64,000 nucleotides of DNA from Limosilactobacillus panis (GTDB lineage Bacteria > Bacillota > Bacilli > Lactobacillales > Lactobacillaceae): contig NZ_CP081855.1 of assembly GCF_019797825.1 (NCBI RefSeq), positions 372,001-436,000 on the forward strand, in the 5' to 3' direction. Below the pieces are notes generated by a model. The model was not told the origin of the DNA and did not search any database. It was given only the letters and a program-made list of their open reading frames with translations. The translations under genes were made by a program, and so were the position numbers. This document shows, piece by piece, positions 1 to 9,455 of this stretch (the stretch's first letter is position 1; each line of letters begins with the position of its first letter).

Positions 1-1592
1 GAAGAGTGCGATTGGCTACCTCGTCTTGTTTGGGGTCCTCTATATCACGATGGACATCTTCTATTCCTTTAAGGACGTCGGTTTTTGGTCGATGTTACCA
101 TCACTGACGACTGATTCTCGAGAACGGGAAAAGACAGCTACCTTCGCCCGGGTTGGTTCAACCATCGGTGGGGGGATGGTCGGAATCATCGTTATGCCGG
201 CCGTCATCTACTTCTCCGCAACCAAGACCAGTACCGGTGACAACCGTGGTTGGTTCGTCTTTGCCTTGATTATCTGTTCTTTGGCCATGTTATCTGCCTG
301 GGGGGGTAGGAATCTTCACCCAGGAGACTAACAGTGAAATTCGGAAGAATAAGAAGGACACAGTTGGTATCGTCGGCATCTTCAAGGCGCTCTCCGGTAA
401 TGACCAACTGATGTGGGTGGCCTGTGCCTACCCCTTCTACTGTGTTGGAATTAACATCATTAATTCCCTGGAAGTTTACTACTTCACCTACATCATGGGG
501 GCACCAAAGGCATTCTCGATTTTCTCCACGATCAATGTCTTCTTGGGAATCATCGGGACTTCCTTATTCCCGTTCTTCTCTAAGCACCTTAGTCGGAAGG
601 CCCTCTTTACCAGCCTGTTGGTATTCATGCTGTGCGGGATTGCCCTCTTTACCGTCGCTGGCGACAACCTGGCATTGGTTCTGATTGCCGCTTCGATGTT
701 CGGCTTCCCCCAACCAATGGTTTTCTTGATTGTCCTGATGGTCATCACTGACTCCGTTGAATATGGGCAGCTGAAGTTAGGCCACCGGGACGAATCCCTG
801 GCCCTGTCCGTCCGGCCGCTGCTCGATAAGTTCGGTGGTGCCGTAGCCAATGGGGTCGTTGGTCAAGTAGCCATCCTGGCGGGGATGACGACTGGGGCCA
901 CTGCTTCTTCGATTACCGCCACGGGACGGATGAACTTCAAACTAATGATGTTTGCTGTACCAGCAGTCCTTTTGGTCATCTCTATCTGCGTCTTTGCCAA
1001 GAAGGTGATCCTGAGTGAGGAAAAGCACGCCGAGATTGTTGCCGAATTGGAAAAGGCTTGGGGCAAGCACATTAAAGACGACGACCAGCCTGCTAAGGAT
1101 ATTGACATTCCAACCCCAATTGCTGGAACCCTGATGAAGATGAGTGACGTTAAGGATGATGTCTTCTCCACCGGGGCCGCTGGGGACGGCTTCGCAATCA
1201 AGCCAAGTGATGGACGGGTCCTTGCTCCGTTTGATGCCACGGTCAAGCAGATCTTTACGACCCGGCACGCGGTTGGTTTAATCAGCGATGACGGGATTGC
1301 CCTCCTTATCCACGTTGGTATTGGCACTGTTAAGCTCAAGGGAACCGGCTTTGTTTCCTATGTTGAAGAGGGGCAACGGGTCAAGAAGGGTCAAGAATTG
1401 ATTGAGTTCTGGGACCCAACGATTAAGAAGGCGGGCCTCGATGACACCGTGGTGGTTGCCGTGACGAACACCAAGAAGCTGGGACCAATTTCGCTAACTG
1501 CCAAGCCGGGAATAAATGTCCAAGCCGGGGACGATGTCTTGCAGGTTCAACTACAGGAAAATGACGAAGAACTAGTGCCGACGACCGATTAA
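1..1592 (+). pseudogene. lacS: LacS/RafP-type galactoside permease with IIA domain, frameshifted, 5' end outside window
   Basis: Galactoside:cation symporter of the GPH family with a C-terminal PTS IIA-like domain. The window opens inside the membrane part. The reading frame runs with typical helices until a run of seven G at 300-306, then hits a stop at 329-331. Removing one G joins it seamlessly to the downstream frame (AWGVGIFTQETNSE), which continues through more helices, a hydrophilic linker and a IIA domain with the phosphorylatable His in LLIHVGIG, ending at 1592. It precedes an alpha-galactosidase, so melibiose/raffinose-type sugars are the likely substrates. As written the gene is broken. 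A homopolymer sequencing error or slipped-strand variation is equally possible. Confidence 0.85.
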
Positions 1593-1595
1593 GTT

Positions 1596-1621
1596 TATAA
1601 TAGGTAATGTAAATGCTTACA
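1596..1621 (+). promoter_or_regulatory. Catabolite operator (cre) and -10-like box upstream of alpha-galactosidase
   Basis: TGTAAATGCTTACA at 1608-1621 matches the CcpA cre consensus TGWAANCGNTNWCA at 13 of 14 positions (T for C in the centre). A TATAAT lies just upstream at 1596-1601 but I see no good -35. The site lies between the permease and the alpha-galactosidase gene, which fits glucose repression of galactoside use. Confidence 0.6.
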
Positions 1622-1638
1622 AAAAGGGGTTATTTAAA

Positions 1639-3858
1639 ATGAGTATCCATGTTAACGAAGAACACAAGCTTTTCCACTTACAAACTGCCAAGACAAGCTA
1701 TGTTTTCCAAATCCTGGAAAATGGTGAAGCGGGACAGCTTTACTATGGACCACGAATTCCGGTAAAGGCTGCCTACACAAACCTGGCCAGCCGGGAAGAA
1801 CACGACTGCACGAATACGCTGACCGTTGAACAGTCCGATTTTCAACTAGAACTGATCAAGCAAGAATACGCCGGCTTAGGCAAGGGGGACTACCGCTACC
1901 CAGCCTATCAAATCACTTACAATGATGGGTCCCGGACATCCGAATTCAAGTACATGGGCTACAAGATTACCAGTGGCAAACAACGGCTGACCGACATGCC
2001 GTCATCATTTGACGACCAGGGGGACGATGCTCAGACCCTGGATGTGGAATTCAAGGATGAATACGCCGATGTTGCCTTGACCCTCCACTACACCATCTTT
2101 GACAAGGAAGACGTCATTGTTCGTAGCGCCACCTTTACGAACCGGGGCAAAGACATTGTCTTAAATCGTGCGCTGAGTGCCCAACTTGACCTGCCGGATG
2201 CTAACTACGATATGGTCCAATTCTCCGGTAGCTGGGCCCGGGAACGTCATTTGATTCGGACCCCACTCCGTGCCGGAGTTCAGAGCATCTCCAGTTTGCG
2301 GGACGCATCAAGTCACCAGCACAACCCATTCTTCATGCTGGCCCGGCCGCACACCGATAACAACCACGGTGGTGTCTTCGGTTTTAACTTTATCTACTCC
2401 GGGAACTTCCTCGACTCCGTGGAAGTTGACCAGTTCGACACGACCCGGGTCCTGGTCGGTATCAACCCGGACGAGTTTGGCTGGCACCTATCTGATGGGG
2501 AGAACTTCCAGACGCCAGAAGCAGTGATGACCTACACCAGTGATGGCTTCAATCAGCTGAGCCACCAGCTGGCTGACTTCTACCAGGGCCACTTGATCAA
2601 CCCGCACTTTGCCCGTCAAGAACGGCCAATCCTGATCAACAACTGGGAAGCAACCTTCATGGACTTCAACGAAGACAAGTTGATGCCAATCGTTGACGAA
2701 GCTCACAAACTCGGCATTGAAATGTTTGTCCTCGATGACGGCTGGTTTGGCCACCGGGACGATGACAAGTCTAGCCTGGGTGACTGGTTTGTTGACGAAA
2801 AGAAGTTCGCTACTGGGATTGACGGCTTTGCCAAGAAGGTCCACGATAAGGGGATGAAGTTCGGCCTCTGGTTCGAACCGGAAATGATCTCAATCGATAG
2901 TAAGCTCTATGAAGCACACCCTGATTGGATGATTGCAACTCCTGGCCGGCAGAGCACGCCTGCCCGGAACCAGTTTGTTCTTGACATGACCCGCAAAGAA
3001 GTTGTCGACTACTTAGTTGATCACATCAGTGCCATCATTAAGAAGACCCAACTGGATTACATCAAGTGGGACATGAACCGGAACATTACGGAAATGTTTG
3101 GGGCCAAGCTACCCGCCGACCGTCAATTAGAATTTGCTCACCGCTACATCCTCGGGGTTTACCAACTGTATGCCCGCCTGACGAGTGCCTTCCCGAAGGT
3201 TCTCTTTGAATCATGTGCCTCCGGTGGTGGCCGTTTCGATCTCGGGATGATGTACTATGCTCCTCAAGCATGGTGCAGTGACGACACTGACGCTGTTGAA
3301 CGAATCAAGATTCAAGACGGGACTTCCTATGGTTACCAACAATCGATGTGGGGTGCCCACGTTTCTGCGGTACCAAATGACCAGGTTGGCCGGCTGACTT
3401 CGCTGGCGACCCGGGCAGCCGTGGCCTACTTCGGTGACTTTGGTTACGAACTAGACATTACTAAGCTGCCAAAGGACCAACTGGCCGAGATCAAGGACCA
3501 AGTGGCCTTCTACAAGAAGTACCGGAAACTCTTCCAGTTTGGCAAGTTCTACCGCTTGGAAAACGCCGACACGGCAACCGACAACGTTTACGACTGGGAA
3601 GTTGTTAATGATGACAAGACCAAGGCTATTATGGCGCGCTTCCAGATCCTCAATGGCGCCAACCCAGCTTACATCCGGGTATACTTTGCAGGCCTGGACC
3701 CTGAAAAGCAATACACGGTTAACGGCGGGGACGAGAAATTCTCTGGTGCTGAACTGATGAACGCTGGTTACTTTGTACCCCGGATTATGGACCGGACAAA
3801 GCCGGAGAAGGATCCATCGGACTTTAGTTCACGGCTCTTTGTTGCAGAAGAAGCTTAA
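1639..3858 (+). CDS. melA: Alpha-galactosidase, GH36 family
   Basis: Cytosolic retaining alpha-galactosidase (739 aa) removing terminal alpha-1,6-galactose from melibiose, raffinose and stachyose. Full family length: an N-terminal beta-sandwich domain (about 1-330), a central TIM barrel and a C-terminal beta domain. The nucleophile Asp478 sits in IKWDMNR, and the acid/base Asp548 in WCSDDTDA after the SCASGGGRFD motif typical of GH36. No signal peptide. The start has AAAAAGGGG upstream. It follows the broken permease by 46 bp with a cre site between, and is followed by a strong terminator, so the two form a galactoside-use unit. If the permease is truly dead, this enzyme would depend on another importer. 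Confidence 0.95.
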   Translation: MSIHVNEEHKLFHLQTAKTSYVFQILENGEAGQLYYGPRIPVKAAYTNLASREEHDCTNTLTVEQSDFQLELIKQEYAGLGKGDYRYPAYQITYNDGSRTSEFKYMGYKITSGKQRLTDMPSSFDDQGDDAQTLDVEFKDEYADVALTLHYTIFDKEDVIVRSATFTNRGKDIVLNRALSAQLDLPDANYDMVQFSGSWARERHLIRTPLRAGVQSISSLRDASSHQHNPFFMLARPHTDNNHGGVFGFNFIYSGNFLDSVEVDQFDTTRVLVGINPDEFGWHLSDGENFQTPEAVMTYTSDGFNQLSHQLADFYQGHLINPHFARQERPILINNWEATFMDFNEDKLMPIVDEAHKLGIEMFVLDDGWFGHRDDDKSSLGDWFVDEKKFATGIDGFAKKVHDKGMKFGLWFEPEMISIDSKLYEAHPDWMIATPGRQSTPARNQFVLDMTRKEVVDYLVDHISAIIKKTQLDYIKWDMNRNITEMFGAKLPADRQLEFAHRYILGVYQLYARLTSAFPKVLFESCASGGGRFDLGMMYYAPQAWCSDDTDAVERIKIQDGTSYGYQQSMWGAHVSAVPNDQVGRLTSLATRAAVAYFGDFGYELDITKLPKDQLAEIKDQVAFYKKYRKLFQFGKFYRLENADTATDNVYDWEVVNDDKTKAIMARFQILNGANPAYIRVYFAGLDPEKQYTVNGGDEKFSGAELMNAGYFVPRIMDRTKPEKDPSDFSSRLFVAEEA

Positions 3859-3877
3859 AGAATAATAGTTGAATAAT

Positions 3878-3920
3878 AAAAAGGTTTGGCTGCGATGATG
3901 TTCGTAGTCAAACCTTTTTA
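3878..3920. terminator. Bidirectional terminator between melA and TetR gene
   Basis: An inverted repeat AAAAGGTTTGGCT...AGTCAAACCTTTT with A/T runs on both sides sits between two convergent genes and can serve both. Confidence 0.85.
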
Positions 3921-4523
3921 TTAGGGCTCAATTCCCAGTACCCGCATGTGGCCATCTAATGCCAGCCTGATTAAGTTGTGGGCCAGCTGGCGGGCACTCA
4001 TGTCATGGGCCTGGCCCTCATGGAGCCACCAGGCGAGGACACTGATGAAAATTGAAAGAATGTAAGTGATGACCAGGTCGGAAGGGATCGTGCTTTTTTT
4101 ATCAATACCAAATTCCTTCAGGATGCCACTGATATTGGTACTGAGAATCGGGGCCAGCTGGTTCTGGAGAGTTCTTGAGGGCGTCCCGTCAATAATCAAG
4201 AGGAGGAGGTCCCGGTTTTCAGAGCATTTTTCCAGGACCCCGGTCAGGGTATCCTCAAGCTTAGTGAACATAATCTTGCGATTCAAAAAGAGGAGGGGGT
4301 TCCGTAAGGGGGTGAAGAGGCCGATTGCCTGCTTGAAAACTTGTTCATAGAGGTCCTGCTTGTCATGGTAGTGGGCATAGAAGGTGGCCCGGTTGACCAT
4401 CGCCTTATCCGCAATCTCCTGGACGGTAATGGTGTCGATGCTCTTCTCTTTTGTCAGGGCAACAAAGGCATTGATGATGTTTTGCTTGGTCCGTCGTACC
4501 CGAATATCTTCTTGGAGTGTCAC
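3921..4523 (-). CDS. TetR/AcrR family transcriptional regulator
   Basis: A 200-residue repressor-type protein: N-terminal helix-turn-helix (about 13-58) with the family pattern TVQEIADKAMVNRATFYAHY, followed by an all-helical ligand/dimer domain. I chose a GTG start at 4523 because AAGGGGG lies seven bases upstream; a longer reading from 4580 lacks a ribosome binding site. It is divergent from the giant activase-like gene at 4700, and their 176-bp spacer contains an imperfect inverted repeat at 4567-4584 (CTGTT-N8-AACAG) that could be an operator. Inference: it controls itself and the divergent gene. The ligand is unknown. Confidence 0.9.
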   Translation of the reverse strand: MTLQEDIRVRRTKQNIINAFVALTKEKSIDTITVQEIADKAMVNRATFYAHYHDKQDLYEQVFKQAIGLFTPLRNPLLFLNRKIMFTKLEDTLTGVLEKCSENRDLLLLIIDGTPSRTLQNQLAPILSTNISGILKEFGIDKKSTIPSDLVITYILSIFISVLAWWLHEGQAHDMSARQLAHNLIRLALDGHMRVLGIEP

Positions 4524-4566
4524 GTCAATTCCCCCTTTTAAATCAAATCCGACACAATGTTTAAAT

Positions 4567-4648
4567 CTGTTGTCTAACAAACAGACCCGTAATTTTTGCT
4601 GATTGAATGTTGATAATTTTCATTTAAAAATATACTTAATTATATTAT
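4567..4648 (+). promoter_or_regulatory. Divergent control region: inverted repeat and candidate promoter
   Basis: CTGTT-N8-AACAG (4567-4584) is a candidate TetR operator. TTGATA (4610-4615) followed after 15 bases by TATACT (4631-4636) is a candidate promoter for the gene at 4700, and TATTAT at 4643-4648 is an alternative -10. The repeat is short and imperfect, so this is tentative. Confidence 0.35.
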
Positions 4649-4699
4649 ACACACTGTTGGAAAAGTGCGGTGAAATTATGTCAGGGGAGGAATTTAACG

Positions 4700-7600
4700 A
4701 TGACAGAGAAACTCTATGGGGGGATTGATGTTGGTTCTACCACGGTTAAGTTGGTGGTGATGAACGATGCCCACCAGACCCTTTTCTCTCGATATGAACG
4801 CCACTACGCGGATGTTAAGGCCGCCAGTGAGCGCGTAATCAAGGAAGCAATTGCCGAACTGGGTGGCGCCACCCCAATTGCCTTCACGATTACGGGGTCC
4901 GGTGGGATTGGTCTGGCCAACCTATTGCAACTGAAGTTTATTCAGGAAGTGATTGCCTGCACCAAGACCGTTGAGCAGCTGATTCCCGAGACGGATGTGG
5001 CGATTGAGCTGGGGGGTGAAGATGCCAAGATCACCTTCTTCGGCGACTCCCTGGAACAGCGGATGAACGGGAGCTGTGCTGGGGGTACTGGCGCCTTCAT
5101 CGACCAGATGGCGGTCCTTTTAGATACCGATGCCGATGGACTGAACAAGCTAGCCCGGAACGCGGAAAAGATTTACCCGATTGCCAGTCGCTGTGGGGTC
5201 TTTGCCAAGACTGATGTTCAGCCGCTGATCAATGATGGGGCCCGGAAGGAAGACATTGCGGCAAGTATTTTCCAAGCCGTAGTCAACCAGACAATTTCCG
5301 GCTTGGCTGCTGGTCACAAGATTAGCGGACACGTTGCCTTTTTGGGTGGCCCCCTCTACTTCATGGATCAACTGCGCCACCGTTTTATTGAGACCCTTCA
5401 TCTGACCGACGATGAAGTGATCTTCCCGGAGAACCCGCAACTCTTCGTGGCCCAGGGGGCGGCCCTTTATGCTAATGACCAGCCGACGCTGTCTTTGGGC
5501 ATCTTGTTGGACCGGCTGGAACACGGTGATTCCTCCGTTCTGGCACCATCACACTCCCTTGACCCGCTCTTCAATAACGAAGACGAGCTGGCGGCCTTCC
5601 GTCAGCGGCACGCCAAGGACCGGGTTGAGGCCGGTGACCTGGCCAACTACCACGGGACGGCCTTCTTGGGAATTGATGCTGGTTCGACAACCACCAAGAT
5701 TGTCTTGATGTCGGCGGACCACAAACTCCTGTTTACCGAATACGACAACAACGATGGGGACCCATTGGAGAAGACCAAGCAGATGCTCCGGGACCTGAAC
5801 CTGAAGATGCCGGCCGACGTGAAAATCGGCAAGGCCTGCGTCACTGGTTACGGCGAGCACCTAATCAAGAACGCCCTCAACGTTGACCTTGGCGAAGTGG
5901 AAACGGTGGCTCACTACCAGGCGGCCCACTACTTCCAGCCGGACGTCGACTTTATCCTGGACATCGGTGGTCAGGATATGAAAGCGATGACCGTCAAGAA
6001 CGGGGCCCTGGCTGACATCAAACTGAACGAAGCCTGCTCATCTGGCTGTGGATCTTTTTTGGAGACCTTCGCAACTGGCTTGAAGTACAATATCCGGGAC
6101 TTTGCCCAAGCCGCCTTGCTGGCTAAGCACCCGGCTGACCTGGGCTCCCGGTGCACGGTCTTTATGAATTCCAAGGTTAAGCAGGTTCAAAAGGAAGGGG
6201 CCACGATTGGTGACATTTCCGCCGGCCTGTCATTCTCCATCATCAAGAACGCCCTCTTCAAGGTAATCAAGATGCGGAGTGCTGACGAACTGGGCGACCA
6301 CATCGTCTGCCAGGGTGGGACCTTCTATAACGATGCGGTTTTGCGGGCCTTTGAGAAAATCGCTGGTGTCGACGTGATTCGGCCCAATATTGCCGGATTG
6401 ATGGGGGCCTACGGTGCAGCCTTGATTGCTGAACATAACTACCAAGCCGGGGACCAGACTAGCCTTCTCTCTATCAAGGAGATGGAAAACCTGACCTTTG
6501 AAAAGGAGTACATGCACTGTGGTGGTTGTGCCAATAACTGTGAACTGACTTTGACCATCTTTAATGACGGTCGGAAGTTTGTTACTGGTAACCGCTGTGA
6601 ACGGGGTGAGGCCCGGGCCCTCCGTCTGCACGGCCAGCGGCCCCGGAATAACGGGAAGGTCAATCTGGTCGAACGGAAGTACAAGGAACTTTTCAAGTAC
6701 CGGCCGCTCCGCAGTAAATTGGCCAAGCACGGTACAATTGGTCTTCCCCGGGTCCTGAACATGTACGAAGATTACCCACTGTGGGCCACCTTCTTCAAGC
6801 AACTGGGCTTCCGGACGATTCTGTCGCCAAAGGGGAGTAAGGAGCAATACGAGAAAGGGATGGAAACCATCCCGTCCGACACGGTCTGTTACCCGGCCAA
6901 GAACGTCCATGGCCACATCATGGCATTGATTGCCAACCGTCATGTTGACCGGATCTTCTACCCGGCAATTGTCTACGAACTGCAGGAGAAGAAAGCGGCA
7001 AACAACCACTACAACTGCCCAATTGTTCAGTCGTACCCTGAAGTGATTCGGAATAACGTTGACGAGATTCGGAGTGGTCAGGTCGACTTCCGGGACCCAT
7101 TTCTGAACCTGGCGGACCACCAGTCAACGGCGGAGAACCTCTACGAATGTTTCAAGGACTTGGGGGTAACGAAGCAGGAGGTCCGCGATGCCCTCGAGAC
7201 CGGTTACCAGGAACTGGACAACTTCCACCAGAAAATTCATAACTGGGGTGAAGATACCCTGGTGATGTTAAAACAGAAGGAGGAACACGGGGTTGTCCTT
7301 GCCGGGCGGCCTTACCACCTCGACCCGATGATTAACCATGGGATCTCCCAGATGATCACGGCGGCCGGTTTTCACGTCCTGACCGAGGACTCGATTGCCC
7401 ACCTGGGTGACGTCAAGGGCCTCCGGGTAGTTAACCAGTGGTCCTACCACTCCCGCCTGTATGCGGCGGCCCGGATTGCAGCCAAGACGCCGGAACTGGA
7501 ATTTGTTCAACTGAACTCCTTCGGCTGTGGCCTGGATGCCATTGATACCGACCAGGTTGAAGAAATCATGAACCAGTACAACCGTCTCTACACCTGCCTG

Positions 7601-8983
7601 AAGATTGACGAAGGGGACAACCTCGGGGCCATCCGCATCCGGATTCGGTCACTGAAGGCGGCAATCAAGGAGCGGACAGAGAAGAAAATTCATCCGGAAA
7701 AACTCTACGACAACCCGACGCCGGTCAAGTTTACCAAGGAAATGAAAAAGGAGAAGTACACTCTACTTTTGCCGATGCTATCGCCAATTCACCAGCATAA
7801 CCTGGTTGACGTGGCTCTCCAGGCATCGGGCTACAACGTTGTTAACCTGCCAATCAAGGATCGCCGTTCTGTCGATGTCGGGACCCGGTACGTGAACAAC
7901 GATGCCTGCTACCCGGCAATCATTTCGATTGGGCAGATGGTAGAAGCCCTGCAGAGTGGTAAGTACGACCTGAACCACACCGCCGTGATGATGAGTCAGA
8001 CTGGTGGGGGTTGCCGGGCCACCAACTACGTGCCGCTGATTCGGAAGGCCTTGAAGGACGCCGGATTCTCGCAGGTACCGGTTATTTCAATTTCTTTAGG
8101 AAACCAGGGGGTTGAATCGCCACCGGGTTTCACCTTCACTCTGCCGCTGATCAAACGGGCGTCAATCGCCTTCCTGTATGGTGACCTCTTCGAACGGCTG
8201 GTTTACCACACCCGGCCGTATGAGGTGGAGAAGGGGGCGACGAACGCCCTCTATGCCGACTGGCTCGACCGGGTACGGCCAAATGTGGAGAACGGGAGCT
8301 TCAAGGAATTTAAGCGGAACGTCCACGCAATTGTGCACGACTTCGACACCTTGCCGGTACGGGACATTGTTAAGCCAAAGGTCGGCGTGGTTGGTGAAAT
8401 TCTGGTCAAGTACTCGCCGATTGCGAACAACGACATTGTGGGGACCCTGGAAAAGGAAGGGGCCGAAGCAGTGGTTCCGGACATTGTGGGCTTTATGAAC
8501 TACTCTCTGTACAACCAGGTTTATCGTCACCAACACCTTGGTGCCAAGAAGAGCTCGCAACTATTTGCGGCTATCCTGTTGAAGCTAATTCGTCAGGCGG
8601 AGAAGCCAATGGATGAGGCTTTGCGGGCTTCAAAGCACTTTGAAGGGATTACCCCGTGGGATGAAGTGGTTGCCGGTGCTAAACCGGTCCTCTCCCTGGG
8701 GAACATGACCGGTGAAGGTTGGTTCTTGCCGGGTGAAATGGTCGAACTCCTCCGGTCCGGCGTTAACAACATCGTCTGCATGCAGCCGTTTGGGTGCTTG
8801 CCAAACCACATCGTTGGTAAGGGGATGTTAAAGGAGTTGCGTCGAGAATATAAGGGTGCCAACCTGATGCCAATCGACTACGACCCTGGTGCTTCGGTGG
8901 TCAACCAACTTAACCGAATCCGGTTAATGATGGCGACTGCCAAGAAGAAAGTGGCTACAGAAGAAGCGGTGACAAGTAAATAA
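4700..8983 (+). CDS. Giant 2-hydroxyacyl-CoA dehydratase activase-like / dehydratase-like fusion protein
   Basis: A 1427-residue protein. Residues about 5-270 and 320-580 are two tandem BadF/BcrA-type ASKHA activase modules, each with the phosphate motif (GIDVGSTTVK; GIDAGSTTTK) and paired cysteines that bind the bridging 4Fe-4S cluster in HgdC-type activases (GSCAGGTG with ASRCGVF; SSGCGSF with GSRCTVF). Then come a Cys-rich linker (CGGCANNC, about 604), a DUF2229-like module from about 680, and a C-terminal region resembling dehydratase subunits. Such activases are ATP-driven electron donors. The true substrate of these long Firmicutes versions is not known to me. The start at 4700 is supported by GGGGAGGAA. 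A single-gene unit with its own terminator, next to a divergent TetR gene. Confidence 0.8.
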   Translation: MTEKLYGGIDVGSTTVKLVVMNDAHQTLFSRYERHYADVKAASERVIKEAIAELGGATPIAFTITGSGGIGLANLLQLKFIQEVIACTKTVEQLIPETDVAIELGGEDAKITFFGDSLEQRMNGSCAGGTGAFIDQMAVLLDTDADGLNKLARNAEKIYPIASRCGVFAKTDVQPLINDGARKEDIAASIFQAVVNQTISGLAAGHKISGHVAFLGGPLYFMDQLRHRFIETLHLTDDEVIFPENPQLFVAQGAALYANDQPTLSLGILLDRLEHGDSSVLAPSHSLDPLFNNEDELAAFRQRHAKDRVEAGDLANYHGTAFLGIDAGSTTTKIVLMSADHKLLFTEYDNNDGDPLEKTKQMLRDLNLKMPADVKIGKACVTGYGEHLIKNALNVDLGEVETVAHYQAAHYFQPDVDFILDIGGQDMKAMTVKNGALADIKLNEACSSGCGSFLETFATGLKYNIRDFAQAALLAKHPADLGSRCTVFMNSKVKQVQKEGATIGDISAGLSFSIIKNALFKVIKMRSADELGDHIVCQGGTFYNDAVLRAFEKIAGVDVIRPNIAGLMGAYGAALIAEHNYQAGDQTSLLSIKEMENLTFEKEYMHCGGCANNCELTLTIFNDGRKFVTGNRCERGEARALRLHGQRPRNNGKVNLVERKYKELFKYRPLRSKLAKHGTIGLPRVLNMYEDYPLWATFFKQLGFRTILSPKGSKEQYEKGMETIPSDTVCYPAKNVHGHIMALIANRHVDRIFYPAIVYELQEKKAANNHYNCPIVQSYPEVIRNNVDEIRSGQVDFRDPFLNLADHQSTAENLYECFKDLGVTKQEVRDALETGYQELDNFHQKIHNWGEDTLVMLKQKEEHGVVLAGRPYHLDPMINHGISQMITAAGFHVLTEDSIAHLGDVKGLRVVNQWSYHSRLYAAARIAAKTPELEFVQLNSFGCGLDAIDTDQVEEIMNQYNRLYTCLKIDEGDNLGAIRIRIRSLKAAIKERTEKKIHPEKLYDNPTPVKFTKEMKKEKYTLLLPMLSPIHQHNLVDVALQASGYNVVNLPIKDRRSVDVGTRYVNNDACYPAIISIGQMVEALQSGKYDLNHTAVMMSQTGGGCRATNYVPLIRKALKDAGFSQVPVISISLGNQGVESPPGFTFTLPLIKRASIAFLYGDLFERLVYHTRPYEVEKGATNALYADWLDRVRPNVENGSFKEFKRNVHAIVHDFDTLPVRDIVKPKVGVVGEILVKYSPIANNDIVGTLEKEGAEAVVPDIVGFMNYSLYNQVYRHQHLGAKKSSQLFAAILLKLIRQAEKPMDEALRASKHFEGITPWDEVVAGAKPVLSLGNMTGEGWFLPGEMVELLRSGVNNIVCMQPFGCLPNHIVGKGMLKELRREYKGANLMPIDYDPGASVVNQLNRIRLMMATAKKKVATEEAVTSK

Positions 8984-8988
8984 GTAAT

Positions 8989-9032
8989 AGAAAACGGCTA
9001 AGGATAGTGATTTATCCTTAGCCGTTTTCTAC
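8989..9032. terminator. Bidirectional terminator
   Basis: A near-perfect 18-bp stem AGAAAACGGCTAAGGATA / TATCCTTAGCCGTTTTCT with a 6-base loop sits between convergent genes. The stop codon of the minus-strand gene lies inside the hairpin. Confidence 0.9.
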
Positions 9033-9455
9033 TGCAATTCTTTTCAAGTTTCGGATCACAACCGAGCTCCCGTCACGAAATCGTAGTCGCTGTCGTTGCC
9101 AGTCAACGTTGACCAACTGTCCGGTGTACTGTTCATAGTAGCCGTTTTGCCCATTGAAGTAGGTAACCGTGACTAAGGGCCAAGGCCAAATTTTACTCAG
9201 CTTCTTGATCTGCTTAGTGAGGGTCAACAACTGTGAATGACTGAGGTAGTCTTTATTTCGGTAGCGTTTGGCCGTCTGGTCCAGAAGTTCTTTATAACCG
9301 GTCAAAGCAGCAAACGGGGCGAACTGGCCCGCCCGGTCAATTTGGGGCATTGGCAAGTGGGCCTTCGAGACGTGGCGAGGCACGTCCATTATGTCGTTAT
9401 AACGGGATGTATCGTTGAACTGTTTCTTCTCGGCTTCCCATTGTTTTTTGTCCAT
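9018..9455 (-). CDS. YolD-like protein, partner of Y-family polymerase
   Basis: 145 aa. The N-terminal half carries the pattern SRYNDIMDVPRHVSK...MPQIDRAGQFAPFAAL typical of YolD-like proteins, which in Firmicutes are encoded next to UvrX/UmuC-like error-prone polymerases and are thought to act as UmuD-like partners. The C-terminal half (VTVTYFNGQNGYYEQYTGQL...) is a small beta domain. Its ATG overlaps the end of the polymerase gene by one base, indicating translational coupling. The role in translesion synthesis is inferred from family and context. Confidence 0.8.
   Translation of the reverse strand: MDKKQWEAEKKQFNDTSRYNDIMDVPRHVSKAHLPMPQIDRAGQFAPFAALTGYKELLDQTAKRYRNKDYLSHSQLLTLTKQIKKLSKIWPWPLVTVTYFNGQNGYYEQYTGQLVNVDWQRQRLRFRDGSSVVIRNLKRIAVENG

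Noticed and set aside
6230..7120. Long open frame (296 codons) on the minus strand inside the activase-like gene
   Set aside because: It is antisense to a conserved coding sequence, has no ribosome binding site or family motif, and reflects GC-rich codon use of the plus-strand gene. The same applies to other antisense frames in this gene and elsewhere.
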